64,000 nt of DNA from Ciona savignyi. Taxonomy: Eukaryota; Chordata; Ascidiacea; Phlebobranchia; Cionidae. The translations under genes and the position numbers were made by a program. The notes beneath the pieces were generated by a model that saw nothing but the letters and a program-made list of their open reading frames with translations, was not told where the DNA came from and did no database searches. Location: positions 1,556,283 through 1,620,282 of the forward strand of contig CH003024.1 of the NCBI GenBank assembly GCA_000149265.1, in the 5' to 3' direction. Below are positions 35,967 through 48,000 of the stretch, piece by piece; positions within the stretch are counted from its first letter, which is position 1; each line of letters starts with the position of its first letter.

Positions 35967-38557
35967 TTTTTATGTGCGCTGACTAAATGTACTGCCCGCG
36001 GTTGAAGAGCGAATCGCCGGTATGATGAATAATAGATGAAACGGTTTCCAGAGTATTAAGTTACTATTCAGTCGTTCCTAATTGCGACCGCTTCCAGCGT
36101 GATTATTACAGCCGAGTGTAGTTCGATTGTGAGCGGAGCACTCTCGAATTCGCGCTTTGTTGGTCTAGCTAGGCAGTCGGGCGGCCGAGAGAATATGTAT
36201 TATGACGAAACAGGTGGGCGCGCGACGGGGGATTTTCTCAATACGCGAGGTCGTGCTCGGGCGTCGCAATTTTTCCCAAGAACTCGACTGTGTGGGAGTA
36301 ATGGCTTCTGTCTTATCTTAAAATCAGTAATTACAATGTAATGTCGAATGCCTGTATATTGTTTGTTGCCCAATGTCAAGATTTTCAAATTTATTTTTTT
36401 CGCGCAATGGACTGTTGTGAACCAACGCTGTCTGATCAAGCCCACTTCGTATCCGTAGTCGGTTGCGCTGCTATTACAATGTATTATAAGACGGATAAGA
36501 ATAAACTAGTGGTTTTCGTTCTATGCGTGATTAATATGTTTCACGACAATTGGCATGCTCGGGTTTTTTAAACAGAAAATTAAAAAACGATTAATACAGT
36601 TGTGTGACCTCATGTTTAATGCTGCGGTAGATAAATATACCAATTTCATGCAATAAACGACCCTTGGAAAGATAATAGATTTAAAACTTTGCCCGGAAAA
36701 AACAAACAATCAAATAGTAAAAGATATAAAAAAAAAGGATTTCATGGAAATATGGATAACCAGAACAGAAAAAATAATTTTTTGAATTATTGGTCTTGTA
36801 TGTACACGTTAGCATACTTACTTATACCAATAATTATTGCGTGTTTTTTTCGGTGCTGGGTGATTTTGCAAATTAATAAATTGTTGTTGTGTTGGTTACT
36901 AAGGTTTAAAAAATACATAATGTGGTATATGTTTATTAAGTTTTTTTTTTCGATCGATCCCTTTAAACTTACCGTATAGAGAACGAGTTTGTTAAGTGCT
37001 TTGCTAATGTACACAATCGCACATTAAGTGTTTTACCAACGTAGCACTCGTTTTTACAGGACCTCCGTCTTTTTTGTATCAAGTTTGTTAAAATTTGTTC
37101 TTAAAGTAAAATAAATAAATTAGACTACATAACGGTTGCATTTAACATACGAGCGTTATTAAGCCTTTTTTTGTATTTTTTATCCATTACTTAAATAAGC
37201 AGCAGCGCAGTTATGTTTTTTCGTGTTAAACGCACCGATTCGACGATTAACGCAAGTTGGTAATCTAAGACCAGGAGTTAGTAACTTCTCTAGTCGGCGA
37301 GCCTGGTGTATTGAAAATAAAGTCCTTGGTGGGCCGGATTGTTGCATGAATAGTATTCAATATATTAACCACATATTTATTCACTAATGCAAGGGACTCA
37401 TTACAGGGTATGGTTAGATACAGTCAGTCCACGGGCCGCTCAAAATCCCTTCACGGATCGGACCACGCCCGCGGGCCTTTGTTGCCCATAGCTGTCTTAG
37501 ATCGAAACCCTACTTGCAATGTAAAAGAAACTTTCAGTTTCGGATAGTTTCCGTAATATGCGAATGCTGAAAGGCACTTTCAGTATCTCCGCAGCGTAAT
37601 TCCAGCAGAACTACAATACTACTAACCATAAGGCTATGTTAATACTCTTTGTGCACTTTCATATGGCAGGGCACTTTACGGACATATCATTTGATCAAGT
37701 GCTTTTAAGTTGATCGATCGAAAAAAGTTATTAAACATACAAACACCGCAGATTTTACAGCAACCCAATTGTAGGCACAAGATAATCTAACGATTACCCG
37801 CATTGTAAAGAAAAAAACTAACAGGGGAAAAAGGGAGTTTGAAAAAGTGCTCACTAAATTTAAAATTAGGGCGCCCGGGTAAGTGTTAAGGCTTAAATTG
37901 TTTATATTAATTCTGGGATTAAGATTAGTGTTGGGGGTTATAATACGTTTTTATAATTTTTATTTCCAGCTTTTTTTCTTTTTCCTTCTTCTTGTTGTCA
38001 TAACTAATGTTGTTCCCACACGCTAGAAAAAACACAAGTTGGCCTATATCTTTCAGCTTTTGAGTAGAATCCACTTTTGATCCGGGATTTCAAAGTAAAA
38101 TAAGATATTTATCTTACACTTAATCCTGAGCTTTAGTTAGGTTTCTTTATATCACCATGGATTGAATATATGACTGTTACGTAATGATCCTTAACTAAAG
38201 CCGCTATCTTATATAATATCGAATTAATATTCATAGAAATGTTTCAATCATCAATCGAGTTAAGAACTGCTAGACAATTTGTGTAGCAATGAAAAAATGT
38301 AACCGAATTGTACTGTCATTAAAATAAAATGTGATTACAATGTTTAATATTAATTTAAACATTTCTAATTTAAATTTATCTGTTTTTTTTATAAATGAAA
38401 CTGATTGTGAAACACTGTTAATCTAATGAAAATATAGCTTTACTGATGATGCAATATAGGATTGTGGTTTATTACGTTGGACAACTGTAGTATAAATTTA
38501 TCACTATATGCCGTAACCCGTAATAGAAATGACCAGCAATTTCACTAATTTGATTTA
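35967..38557. other. Upstream region of the Link-domain gene and spacer to the next minus gene
   Basis: The first ~330 bp upstream of the ATG are richer in G+C and CpG than the surroundings (GCGGCCGAG, GGGCGCGCGACGGGG), as expected for a promoter. The rest is AT-rich without a recognised exon, apart from a hAT-like element (37272-37494). Small open frames at 36341-36979 show no conserved features. A minus-strand AATAAA directly after the stop of the next gene (about 38551-38556) could serve as its poly(A) signal; another is near 38466. Confidence 0.45.
37272..37494 (-). mobile_element. hAT-like element, family CAGGTATGGGCAAC
   Basis: The left end is CAGGAGTTAGTAACTTCTCT, and the right end reversed is CAGCTATGGGCAAC. 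The flanks TCTAAGAC and TCTTAGAT agree at 6 of 8 positions, a plausible old target duplication. The interior contains GGGCCGGATTGTTGCATGAA, as in the reversed copy at 12088-12250. Confidence 0.7.
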
Positions 38558-41500
38558 TTAGTAGACGCTTCTCGAAGATTCTATTCTGTCAAAAGCAATG
38601 ACATCATGCAAATAAATTTCTAAATGACGTAACGAATTGCCCATTGCGTCATCGCAAAGACCGATCCAAATTAATGCGACAGTGGCGACAGTGACTGCGA
38701 ATAAATACGTCATAATTGTGGGATTGTTCTTCTTTGTTACGTCATTGTCTGGAAGAATTCTCCAGATTGGGTCGTTTCTCCTGAATTTAAAGAATAAATT
38801 GTATATTCGGTTTAAACTCGTGCTAAACGACACATTACACAAGAGATAAGTGCTCAATTGACAGAACTATAATAATTTAGTCATTAAATGAACAAAAGTT
38901 CGCTTTTTACACTATAAATAAGACCCTTTTTCTTAGGCTGCTCTGTATTATAATTTCCTGCATATTATAGATATATGAATAATACTTAACACTTTTTTAG
39001 CAGTCTGAATACCGAACCATTATGTAATCGCTAAAAAGATCGTTTGTAATATCGATAGATTACCTCGCGCCCACCATCGGGTTACCGGAGCTTTTGTAAT
39101 GTTAGTATAGTTATAAACAGTGATAGGATTCAAAACAGGTTCTCTTTTCTATTATATTTACTAACAACCTTAAAAGGTCTAATGTCTGTAAAAAAGCAAC
39201 AATCGGATCGGTGATTATCCCGACGTTCCAAGAACGGGTTCGACCGAACCCATGCGAACATCTTGAATCACATCACTGGTTATAAACACAGTCTAAAACC
39301 AGTTATTCGTTCAAAAATAACATTGGAACGCAGATGTAACCTTACAACAGGAAAGTGCGGTCGTGTGTAATAAAAAATCTATTTGCATAGTGACCCATGG
39401 TGCTCTATTTAAAATTTAATTTGATACGCGCGGTGAATTTTATTGGCAATAAAGTGGAAATATTTTGGTATTAAAAGTTAACCGCAAATGTAGGCGGAAA
39501 TGGACTTTACCGCCGTTTTTTATTTAGTTTATTATTGTTAGTGTTCCAAAAAATAAATGACCTTCATATTATGAAAAATACATTAAAATAAACAGCTTCG
39601 AGATTATATTTCCTCTCCTGCACTAAAAACTGCCTGTCCATGTGCCTGGTTAAGAAAACGACCAAGAAGTGTTTTGAATATATTTAAACCAGAAATAAAG
39701 AAATGTGGAATAATATACCAATTCCCTAATCCCACCCTAACGGCATTAAGATCAAAATTATGGTATTGCAAAACTTTCTGATAATCTTCAATCAACCTTC
39801 CAGTAATGTGGTTTACAAAGGGTATTTAACTGAAATTTACATTTAATTTCCGTTTTTTTCCTGATTTATATTTTCGTAATGTGTTATTACCAGGATTCTG
39901 CAAGCCATTGTTCGTATTAACGACTCTATTGCGCCACCTATTTTATACCGTGTCATACTTTTAATGTTAAATCGGGGTGTTTTGTAAATCATGTTCTTTG
40001 CTGTCACGAAATTATATATTTTTTATTTTTTCTAAAAAACTAACAATTTCGTATTCTGGCATAGTGGGTTTGTAATATTTTCGGTTGTGCTTTACTGGGT
40101 TTGCCCCATACCGTTGGTTTGCCTTACTGGGTTTCTACAAAGCTTGGTTTGTGTCAAATAAAGCGAGCATTGTATTTTTTTATAGACTTTTAGATTGACA
40201 CTTCAATTGCAATAAAGCGAACTTAATACAAATCCATATATATTGCAAAAAAAACATCAATACCAGCAGGCCTACTTACATTAAGTTCGTAGTTTCCCGT
40301 CCGTGGTGTCCTTTTGGCGAGCCCTGCAACGAAGCACACATCATGATTGAGTTAGGATTATTTATAATGCAATTACTTAAACAAATATTTTATTACATTT
40401 TCTTGATAATATTGATTTACATGGCAGTTTCTGACAATTTTTCAGTTTCCTCTCAAATGAGTTGTAGTATTCCTCAAAAAATTAAATATTAGCCTATTTA
40501 GTTTATGTATTACCATTTTACATTCCATCCCGTCGTGTGATGTCGCTGCAGAGTACTCTGCCATTTTCCCTCTATTCCCGTCCCTTGTCCATGCTTCGCA
40601 ATGCTGCGTTTGGTCGGGCAACTGAGCTTGAACCAACTTGTTCGTCTCTCTTCGGACCATTCGATCCACAATCTCGAAAATTTGACAGTGCACCCCTTTT
40701 TGGAGGTCTGTGTCCTTGGGAGGCGATTCGAACCTGCTGATCAGTCTCCTAAGACCCGGAGAGGGCCGTTTCTGAGCATGTACTACTTTGCAAGGCGTGT
40801 TTGTGACATCGTTGTGCTTCGGAACCAGATTTTGAACCATGTCCAACGCCATGTCCTGGTTTGTCGATATTGCTTCTTTTGCATTCGAGTCTGAAGAAGG
40901 CGTTTCTGTGACTGGAAACTCCACCAAGCTTTGAGATGTATTGACGCCATTTTTCTTCACAACATCACAGTTTTCCGTTAAAGATGTACAAGATTCTGAT
41001 ATATTTGAATCGCGCGTTTGATTTAAACTGATAGTCGACTCTGCAGAGACAAACGTACTATCTGATGTCTCTTCTTCAACCGTGTTGTCAGTTTCGATTT
41101 CAATACCTTGATGATTATCAGACATATCTTTGCAACCATTCAATTCCGGGAGCAAAGTTGTTGATATTTCGGGACCATGGTTGTTTTTAGTATGGAATTG
41201 TCCCTCGCTTTCACAACTACCTTCATTTAAATTTAATAAAAGCGGTGTCTTAAGTGGTGAATGGCTGCTATTGCACTCGATCGGGCAGAGTTCCTCATTT
41301 GGAATTAGTTCCTTCACCTCAATAGCACTGACTTTTGCTGTTAAAGAAGACTTGTCATCAGAAACTACATGAAATGTGCTGTGAAGTACAGGAGAAGTTA
41401 AACTTTGTCGAATGTCACAGTTTAGGTTCTGTTTCTTCTCTGAAGTCCCGTCAAGCAAGTCGACGCCAACCTTCGGAGAAAGTTGAATATCTCTGGTGTC

Positions 41501-44500
41501 GTCTATGGAGTTATCCCTTGTTTTATGTGCTGAGTGAGCAAACGATTTTTCTCTCTCACATACCATCTTATCGTTTTGATCCACGCTCTCCTGCTGGTTT
41601 ATTTTTCCGTCAGTATCCTGCTTCGCTTTCCCGGAAGGTTCTGTTTTTATTGCTTTCTCGCAATCAACTGTTTGAATGTTGCTATGAGACGAAGTGTAAT
41701 TTTCACCCATTGCCGTAGGATCTAAATTATCCAAAGCTGATATAAGTTGTTTATCAACTAAGTCTGGTTTACTTGATGCTGCTGGAAGTTTAGGAAGATT
41801 CTTAAATGTCAACTCCTTGCTATGTGTGGGTACTGTGTCAGCTACCAAACTTGACTTTTCCAATTCCAAAGGTTTCTTTGTTGCTTGCAGAATTTCAGAT
41901 TCCAGCATGTCATAGTTATCTAATGGTTCAATTTTGTGAAGTTGCTTTTGAAGGTTCGACGAGAATTGTGTCCTTGGCGACAATTGACTGATTTTCAACG
42001 GATTTTCGTTTGTCTGGTGGGTATGGTTGAGAAAGCGACTTGATGTGACATTGTGTCTAATGGGGCTGTGTTTTCTGACATCTTGTTCTTTGTCCGAAAC
42101 AGACACGCTTAAATTCGACTGCGAATCCATGGATAATACCCGATTAACAGATTTTGTCCTTGGCCGAGGTAATCTGCTGTTCCCATCGTTCCTTTTAATG
42201 ACAGGACGTTTATTTTGGCGTGAAGCCGGCGAAGGGATGGTTTTCTCCTTTGAGTATATAACTGGGGGTTTAATTTTAGAAGTCACTGGGTTGTAGGTGT
42301 GATTTCGTGGCGTACGGAAAGGTATCGGGCTTTGGGAATGTGGACGAGGTTGTGAAATGCCGCTTGGGGACCGACGGACTTCAAGAAACCTGTTCCGCAT
42401 TCGATGTATGTGGCCGTGACTTGTTTTTGCAATTGTAGAATCTGGACAAAAGGTGAGCAAGTTAAACATGTGGCCACATGGTTAACCAGGCCGATATATA
42501 AACCAATTATATACAAAAAACAGTCTCGGTAACGAGCCCATATCGAAGCGAATCTCTTGACAGTAAAAAAGGGGAAGTTGTTTTTATGTTTGTTTATCCC
42601 CGTAAATAGGAAAAGTGAGTTTTATAACATGTGGCCAAATGGTTGACCCGGCCGGTACATATACCAATTATATATACAAAAAACAGTCTTGGTGACTAGA
42701 CGGTAAAAAAGGGAAAGCCTTTGTTATGTTTTTTTTTTATCCCCGTGAAAAGGAAAAGGAAGTTCTATGACACTGGCTATTATTCAATAAAATTGTGCCA
42801 ACCGTCCGGCAACAAGAGGTATAGTAGTGAGCTTTATATGACTCATATGTTGCTACCAACCCAGCAATATAATGGCTTCTGGTAACATTCCCTAACTGTC
42901 CTTCCTTAGGACATATAATTGGCTGCCATGGCTGGATTCAATTTAACAAACTAATAATGGCGAAAAATCCTATTCTGACTGAGCTAATCGACCGAAAAGT
43001 AATCGATATTGAAGAAATGGATAGGCAATGTGCCAGAAAATGTGTTTTTAATTTTTTTGTGTGTGATTTTTGTCGAAATACAATATCTTTAAAAATGATC
43101 AGTTTTGCCGTTAATTGGGATACTACCCCGAGTGGATTAATTTCACATTGCACGTAGGGTTTACGGTCTAAGAACACCAACTCGCGCTAAGCGCACAATT
43201 TGCCTTTTTTGGCTTACCCACCAAAAAAATAAATGAAATTGAAAAGGGGCTACTTTTCTTTAATCTTACCTTGGTCGAATTCTGGAGCCGAATTTATTTC
43301 CATACATTTTTCGTTTCCACCAGCAGACGGGGCCGATTTTCTCCGGGGTCGCGGTACTGGTTTCACCACGCGGTGTCGCTCTTCGTCTGTCACTAAAGCG
43401 GCGGCCAAGCCATCAAGTGGAGACAATATTTCGGGAGTCCGTGGCAAGATAACGGGGCGGGGTTTCCCCTCGCCTCCGCCTTGTACATCTTCGGTAGGGT
43501 TCAACGTGGTGTTACTTCTGTTAGGTAAACATTCAGGATTTGATTAGATCTTCTGGACGCATAGCTAAATTATTTAGAGCTTCGACTCTCGGCCGTGCTT
43601 CGACTCTCTTATGCAACTAGTTGCCGAATGCAACTACTTGTACGCAGCGGCGTACTTTATTGCACTATTTTGTTGCTGTGCCTTTGGATTAATACTGAAA
43701 ACTAACTTATAACTTAACGGAAAATTAAAAAAAATAAACAAAAAAACAAAACAAGTTTCATAATTCGGTAGATTTAAACTCAGGGCCTGTATAGAGTGGG
43801 TTGGGAATTAGTACAGTTTTTCGTAATTTTGTATTTCCGTCATTACATGCCGCCGTGCTTTTTCGTAGTTGGCGTAATTGAAAGTACACAAACGTTATAT
43901 TTAGGCTACGTAGGCATATAATATCAGTCACCTTGTAAGGGCTTGTAGGATGACTTCTGATTTGCTCCTGTTGTGTGCCTCGCTAGATTTCTTGATACGT
44001 TGTTTTAGAGTAGTTATATCGGAGCCCACTCGGTCGAGTATACTGTGGACCTTCTGTAAAGAAAAATGGATGATTAGTTTGCTGGACTGGTCGAATAGCT
44101 TAGTGGGTTGGTACGTCGCCATAAGACACTCACGCGTCTTTTTAACTGTGTCAGTCAACTAAACCCATAGGTAAGTTACGGGAGGTATTAAAGTGTGGTG
44201 AATACGATAAAGATATTACAATTTTACATGAACCAAATAAACCACTATTCGGACAAGGTTTTAAACCGAGCTAAGTTTCGAACCCAAAGTAGGCTTGTCA
44301 CTGAGTCAGTTTTTTTATATACAATTCCCTCTTCAACTACCAAACTTTGCATTTTGACCAAAAATTAAATAGTTTTTGCCTTACACACATTTTAACAGAC
44401 ACTTTATTCGATTTGACAACCAAAACGTCGGTAGAATATACGATTAAGCATTTATCTTATTGTTTGTTTTAGTTTCCTTTGTAGTTATTTTTTGGTAATT

Positions 44501-44718
44501 TTATACTCAAAATAAAAACGCAGGTTTTAAGTGTTGGCATGTCATAACACTTTAGGTAATGTGAAATATAATTAGCATATCGCCGAGCATGTAGTTCCTA
44601 CAGTAAAGTATACCTTTCCATATGGCCGATATACCATAATACGATTACTCTACCGTAAAATACTTACTTTGATATTTATAACCACATCTCCAAATTTCTT
44701 TTTGCCTGTTTCATCCAT
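38558..44718 (-). CDS. Unrecognised protein with disordered body and C-terminal membrane anchor; 6 exons, 871 aa
   Basis: Exons (minus): 44668-44718, 43932-44053, 43270-43517, 40514-42441, 40280-40323, 38558-38780; phases close and every junction is GT-AG. Residues 1-57 (MDETGKKKFGDVVINIK, then KVHSILDRVGSDITTLKQRI) look like a short helical or coiled-coil head. Residues 58-783 are mostly polar and disordered, with Pro/Arg/Ser-rich stretches (KPVPRPRRKS, SRLPRPRTKS) and an acidic second half. A span at about 819-840 (TYLFAVTVATVALIWIGLC), preceded by KKNNP, suggests a tail anchor with about 31 residues beyond it. Exon 4 alone would read through to a stop at 40442; the spliced version is preferred because two further exons fit in phase. 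It starts 334 bp from SLC9C1 in the opposite direction, hinting at shared (perhaps germline or ciliary) expression. No family recognised. Confidence 0.72.
38781..40279. other. Intron 5 of the unrecognised membrane-anchored gene
   Basis: It contains a family-A SINE fragment (about 39058-39110) and a segment at 39120-39260 nearly identical to one at about 23815-23955 (AAAAGGTCTAATGTCTGTA, GTTCCAAGAACGGGTTCGAC), i.e. a dispersed repeat of unknown class. A 63-codon minus-strand open frame at 39604-39795 is protein-like but does not join the neighbouring exons in phase. Confidence 0.45.
42460..42705 (+). mobile_element. Two tandem family-B SINE copies
   Basis: CATGTGGCCACATGGTTAAC with ATATACAAAAAACAGTCTCG, then CATGTGGCCAAATGGTTGAC with TATATACAAAAAACAGTCTT. 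They lie right next to exon 4 of the minus-strand gene. Confidence 0.7.
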
Positions 44719-45052
44719 ATTTTAGGAGTACTTCAGTATTTCCCAAAAGTGAAAATATCTCATCAAAGTGACGAAATTATTGTTATCATATTTCAAGTAA
44801 CCTATAACAACGCTTTTATTACATCACAATCAAAATTATTCATTAATAAGTTCGGTTTGGTCTAAATGTTTTAAATGCAAAGTGGGACAGTTTGTTATTG
44901 CTATTGAAAGCTCAGTTAGCAACATTAACGCCTTTTCTTTCGAGCAAACGGCTTGAAAGAAAATGTGAAGACCTTTTATAATCTATTAGAAAGCCCTGTC
45001 ATAACTGCGACAGCGAGAAATTACAGAATTTTTAACAACAAGCCAACGCAAG
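44719..45052. promoter_or_regulatory. Bidirectional promoter region, 334 bp
   Basis: This is the interval between the start codons of the minus-strand membrane-anchored gene (44718) and SLC9C1 (45053). It is AT-rich with no TATA box at a convincing distance, and contains GAAATTATTGTTATCATATT and a GAAAGAAAATG segment but no motif I can assign. Both 5' UTRs must lie within it unless a leader exon or SL trans-splicing is used. Confidence 0.6.
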
Positions 45053-48000
45053 ATGTCTACAACGGTTTTAAATAATGTTGATCCGACGACCCACAGTAAC
45101 TTTTCAGCGAATGTTACGACGGAAGAAGCTCATCCGCTTTCAGGAAACATCGAGCATAGTCCATACCACATTCTATTCATCTTTGGGAGCTGCGGATTTG
45201 GAGGTGCTTTTCCACTTATATGGTAGTATTTGGGGCAAGATATGCCAGGTTACCGGTATAGCCTAAATTACCATAATAAACGTCTAATCCTTCTCTAGTT
45301 TAAAGGTACACCATTACCCTACAATTATCCTACTCAATATATGCAAATTATGTGAGAAGGAGTTAGTTGTTAAAGGGGCTAGGTGTTATATAGCCAATAT
45401 TTTAATGTTAATTTTCTGCATATGCTAATTAGTGGTCATTATACAAACTGTATCTGTCATAACTATTCGTTGTCTATTCATTAATGGACGTTTAGATACC
45501 CCGATTCTTAGAATAGAAGTATATTCTTATGTTTATACCCGTGAACAGAAAAAGGCAAGGGACGCTAAAACATGAAATAGTCAGATTACCTCGACCCCAC
45601 CGTCGGGTTACCGGAGCTATTGCAGTGCGTTGTGTATAATTCAGACGTTCTTTCAATTTAGTAGAACCCATTATTTTACTGGGTTAAGGCAATGTCCGTT
45701 AGGTGCCTTGCCCAAAGACACAACCAACTAGCTAGCGACTAATTTTAAACCTGCAACCGTTCGACTGAAAGGCGACGCACTAACCCACCAAGCTAATCGG
45801 TTCGAAAACCTTTGCAGCTATACTACGAATTCTACTTCGAAAATGGGCGACTTTTGTTGGAGATTGGAAATGGGGAAGCCTGCTAAAGATCCCGTACACC
45901 GTGTTCTTACTTATCATAGGAATGGTGATTGCAGCTATCGGACTGCAATACCCCTCGGTAAGTGCTTGAAATTGTACCATTGCAACATCTGGTCTTCGTT
46001 TTTTTGGGATTTTTTACAGTCTATGAACCCATAATAGGCTTGTCTCTAAGACCGTTTTTTTTATATAGAAATTAGTATATGTTTCGGTCGCGTTCACCAC
46101 TCGTCCTATGGTGATCGTTAAAAGATTGACCTTACATTTTACCTTTCAATCCAGGCGGTCCAGCCTTATCTGATAAGCGAAATGGATCCTGAGTTGTTTC
46201 TACACGTCTTTCTGCCCGTGGTTATCTTCGAATCAGCTTACGTCATCGACCACCACGTATTTTGGAGGTAAGCTTTATAGATGTCTGGCGGATAGCTTAA
46301 TCTGTAAGAGTGTCATTGATCTTTACGTAGTCGTAAAGTTTAAAAAGTAATGGTCGCATCATGATCTGGCGATACAGTTATTGCTATAGCTCAATTTTAA
46401 ATCACCGGTATCTCGGTCTTTCCATCCATATTCTAAGTACAAAAACCTGTATCCAAACCGGTCAATCATATTTCCACCAAAAGGTCCATCGGTCACGTGA
46501 GTCTTCTCTCGGTACCAGGGTTGCTAGTGGCAACAGTGTTGACCGCGCTCCTGTCGCTTTTGATACCCGAAATCGGCAACATCGATGATTTTGAGGTCAA
46601 GGTCTACGTTGCCCTCATATTCGGTTCGATCATCAGTGCCACTGACCCTGTAGCTGTGGTGGCCTTGTTGAAGGAGCTAGGTAGGATAATCGTGCTTTTT
46701 TATCAGGGTTGCTATCTATGGGTCTAAAGGTTGGAAGCTATTATGGGTCCGTTCCCAAGACCAATTTTAAATAGAATTGGTAGATGCGTTGATTCTGCCA
46801 CAAACCGTTTTTTTGTTTTATCTTTCATCCCCGCCTTCTAGAATCTTTTTAAATGGAAAAACGCGGGAGAGTTACCATAAGGTCAATGTCAAATAACATC
46901 GCGCATATCGTTGGGTTACTGAAGCTATTGCAGTATAAAGAGACCCATTATTCCAAAAATTGCCTTGCCTCAGAACACATTTGTCTTACCGATTGAGCTT
47001 ACCGATGGGACATCCCTTCGACCAAACAACCAAACGAAGATTTTTTTTCTAGCCCAGTTTCGAACCCATTAAAGTTTCGTCACTAATACCGTTTTTGTTT
47101 AGCAGTCTGTATATGTATTGGTCGCTTTAACCATTCGGCCACACAACCGTAAACGACGATTTTTTTTCTTCTCGTATCCAATGAACATATTAACCTCTCA
47201 CGCCTACAGGTGGCCAGAAATACCTGGGAACCATAATCGAAGGAGAAGCGCTGTTGAACGATGGCGCAGCTATTGTCGTGTTCAAGATATTTCTCGAATT
47301 GCTAAAGTCGATGACGCCTTACTTTGAAAGCCAAACTGGTAACGAGGAAGCATAGGATGGATATTTGTGTTTTATCCTCGTGGATGAAAAAACGCAAGGT
47401 CGTTATCATACGGGTAATCGCCAGGTTATCTGTTGCCCACCGTCGGGTTACCGGAGCCATTGCAGTGTTTTGCGTATGATTCGCACGTTCTTTTTGTTTT
47501 GGTACAATTCATTAATCTAATTGTTTTTTTTGTTTAACGATGAAAACACAAAGCAGCCCTTCGATAAAAATAGGAAAACGGCAAAGCGATAGTCGTTAAA
47601 AAACGTCTAAAATCCAATGAATCAGTTTCTTTAGATATACTTAGACGTGGCCGCCAAAACCACATAAAAAATAAACAAACTTAAAAAAATAAATGTTTAG
47701 AACAAAAATTAATCTGACGATTGGTAGTTTAATAACTACATCTTCGTTTCCCATTGACGGTAATAAAACCTTAAAAATAAACCTTTATATGAAAAATTGC
47801 ACATAGTCATCTGATAACCCCAATCAATTCGATTCAATGAACTTTCAGCGTTGGGTACGATACAGCTCGTGCTTCAACAGTCGTTGTTGGGTCCTGTCAT
47901 CGGCTGGCTGGCAGCGCGCATAGGAGGGTTTATACTACAGAAGATATACAACGACGCCCTCGCTGAAATCACCGTCACTTTAAGTTTGACTTACATCACG

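Noticed and set aside
39604..39795. Minus-strand 63-codon frame ending GQAVFSAGEEI as an exon
   Set aside because: It looks protein-like, but an in-frame stop follows the only nearby acceptor and it does not join exon 5 of the flanking gene in phase. It stays undecided.
40442..40513. Read-through of exon 4 of the membrane-anchored gene to the stop at 40442
   Set aside because: The extra 24 codons are AT-rich and unlike the rest. A donor at 40513 joins two further exons in exact phase and adds a membrane span. An unspliced isoform remains possible.
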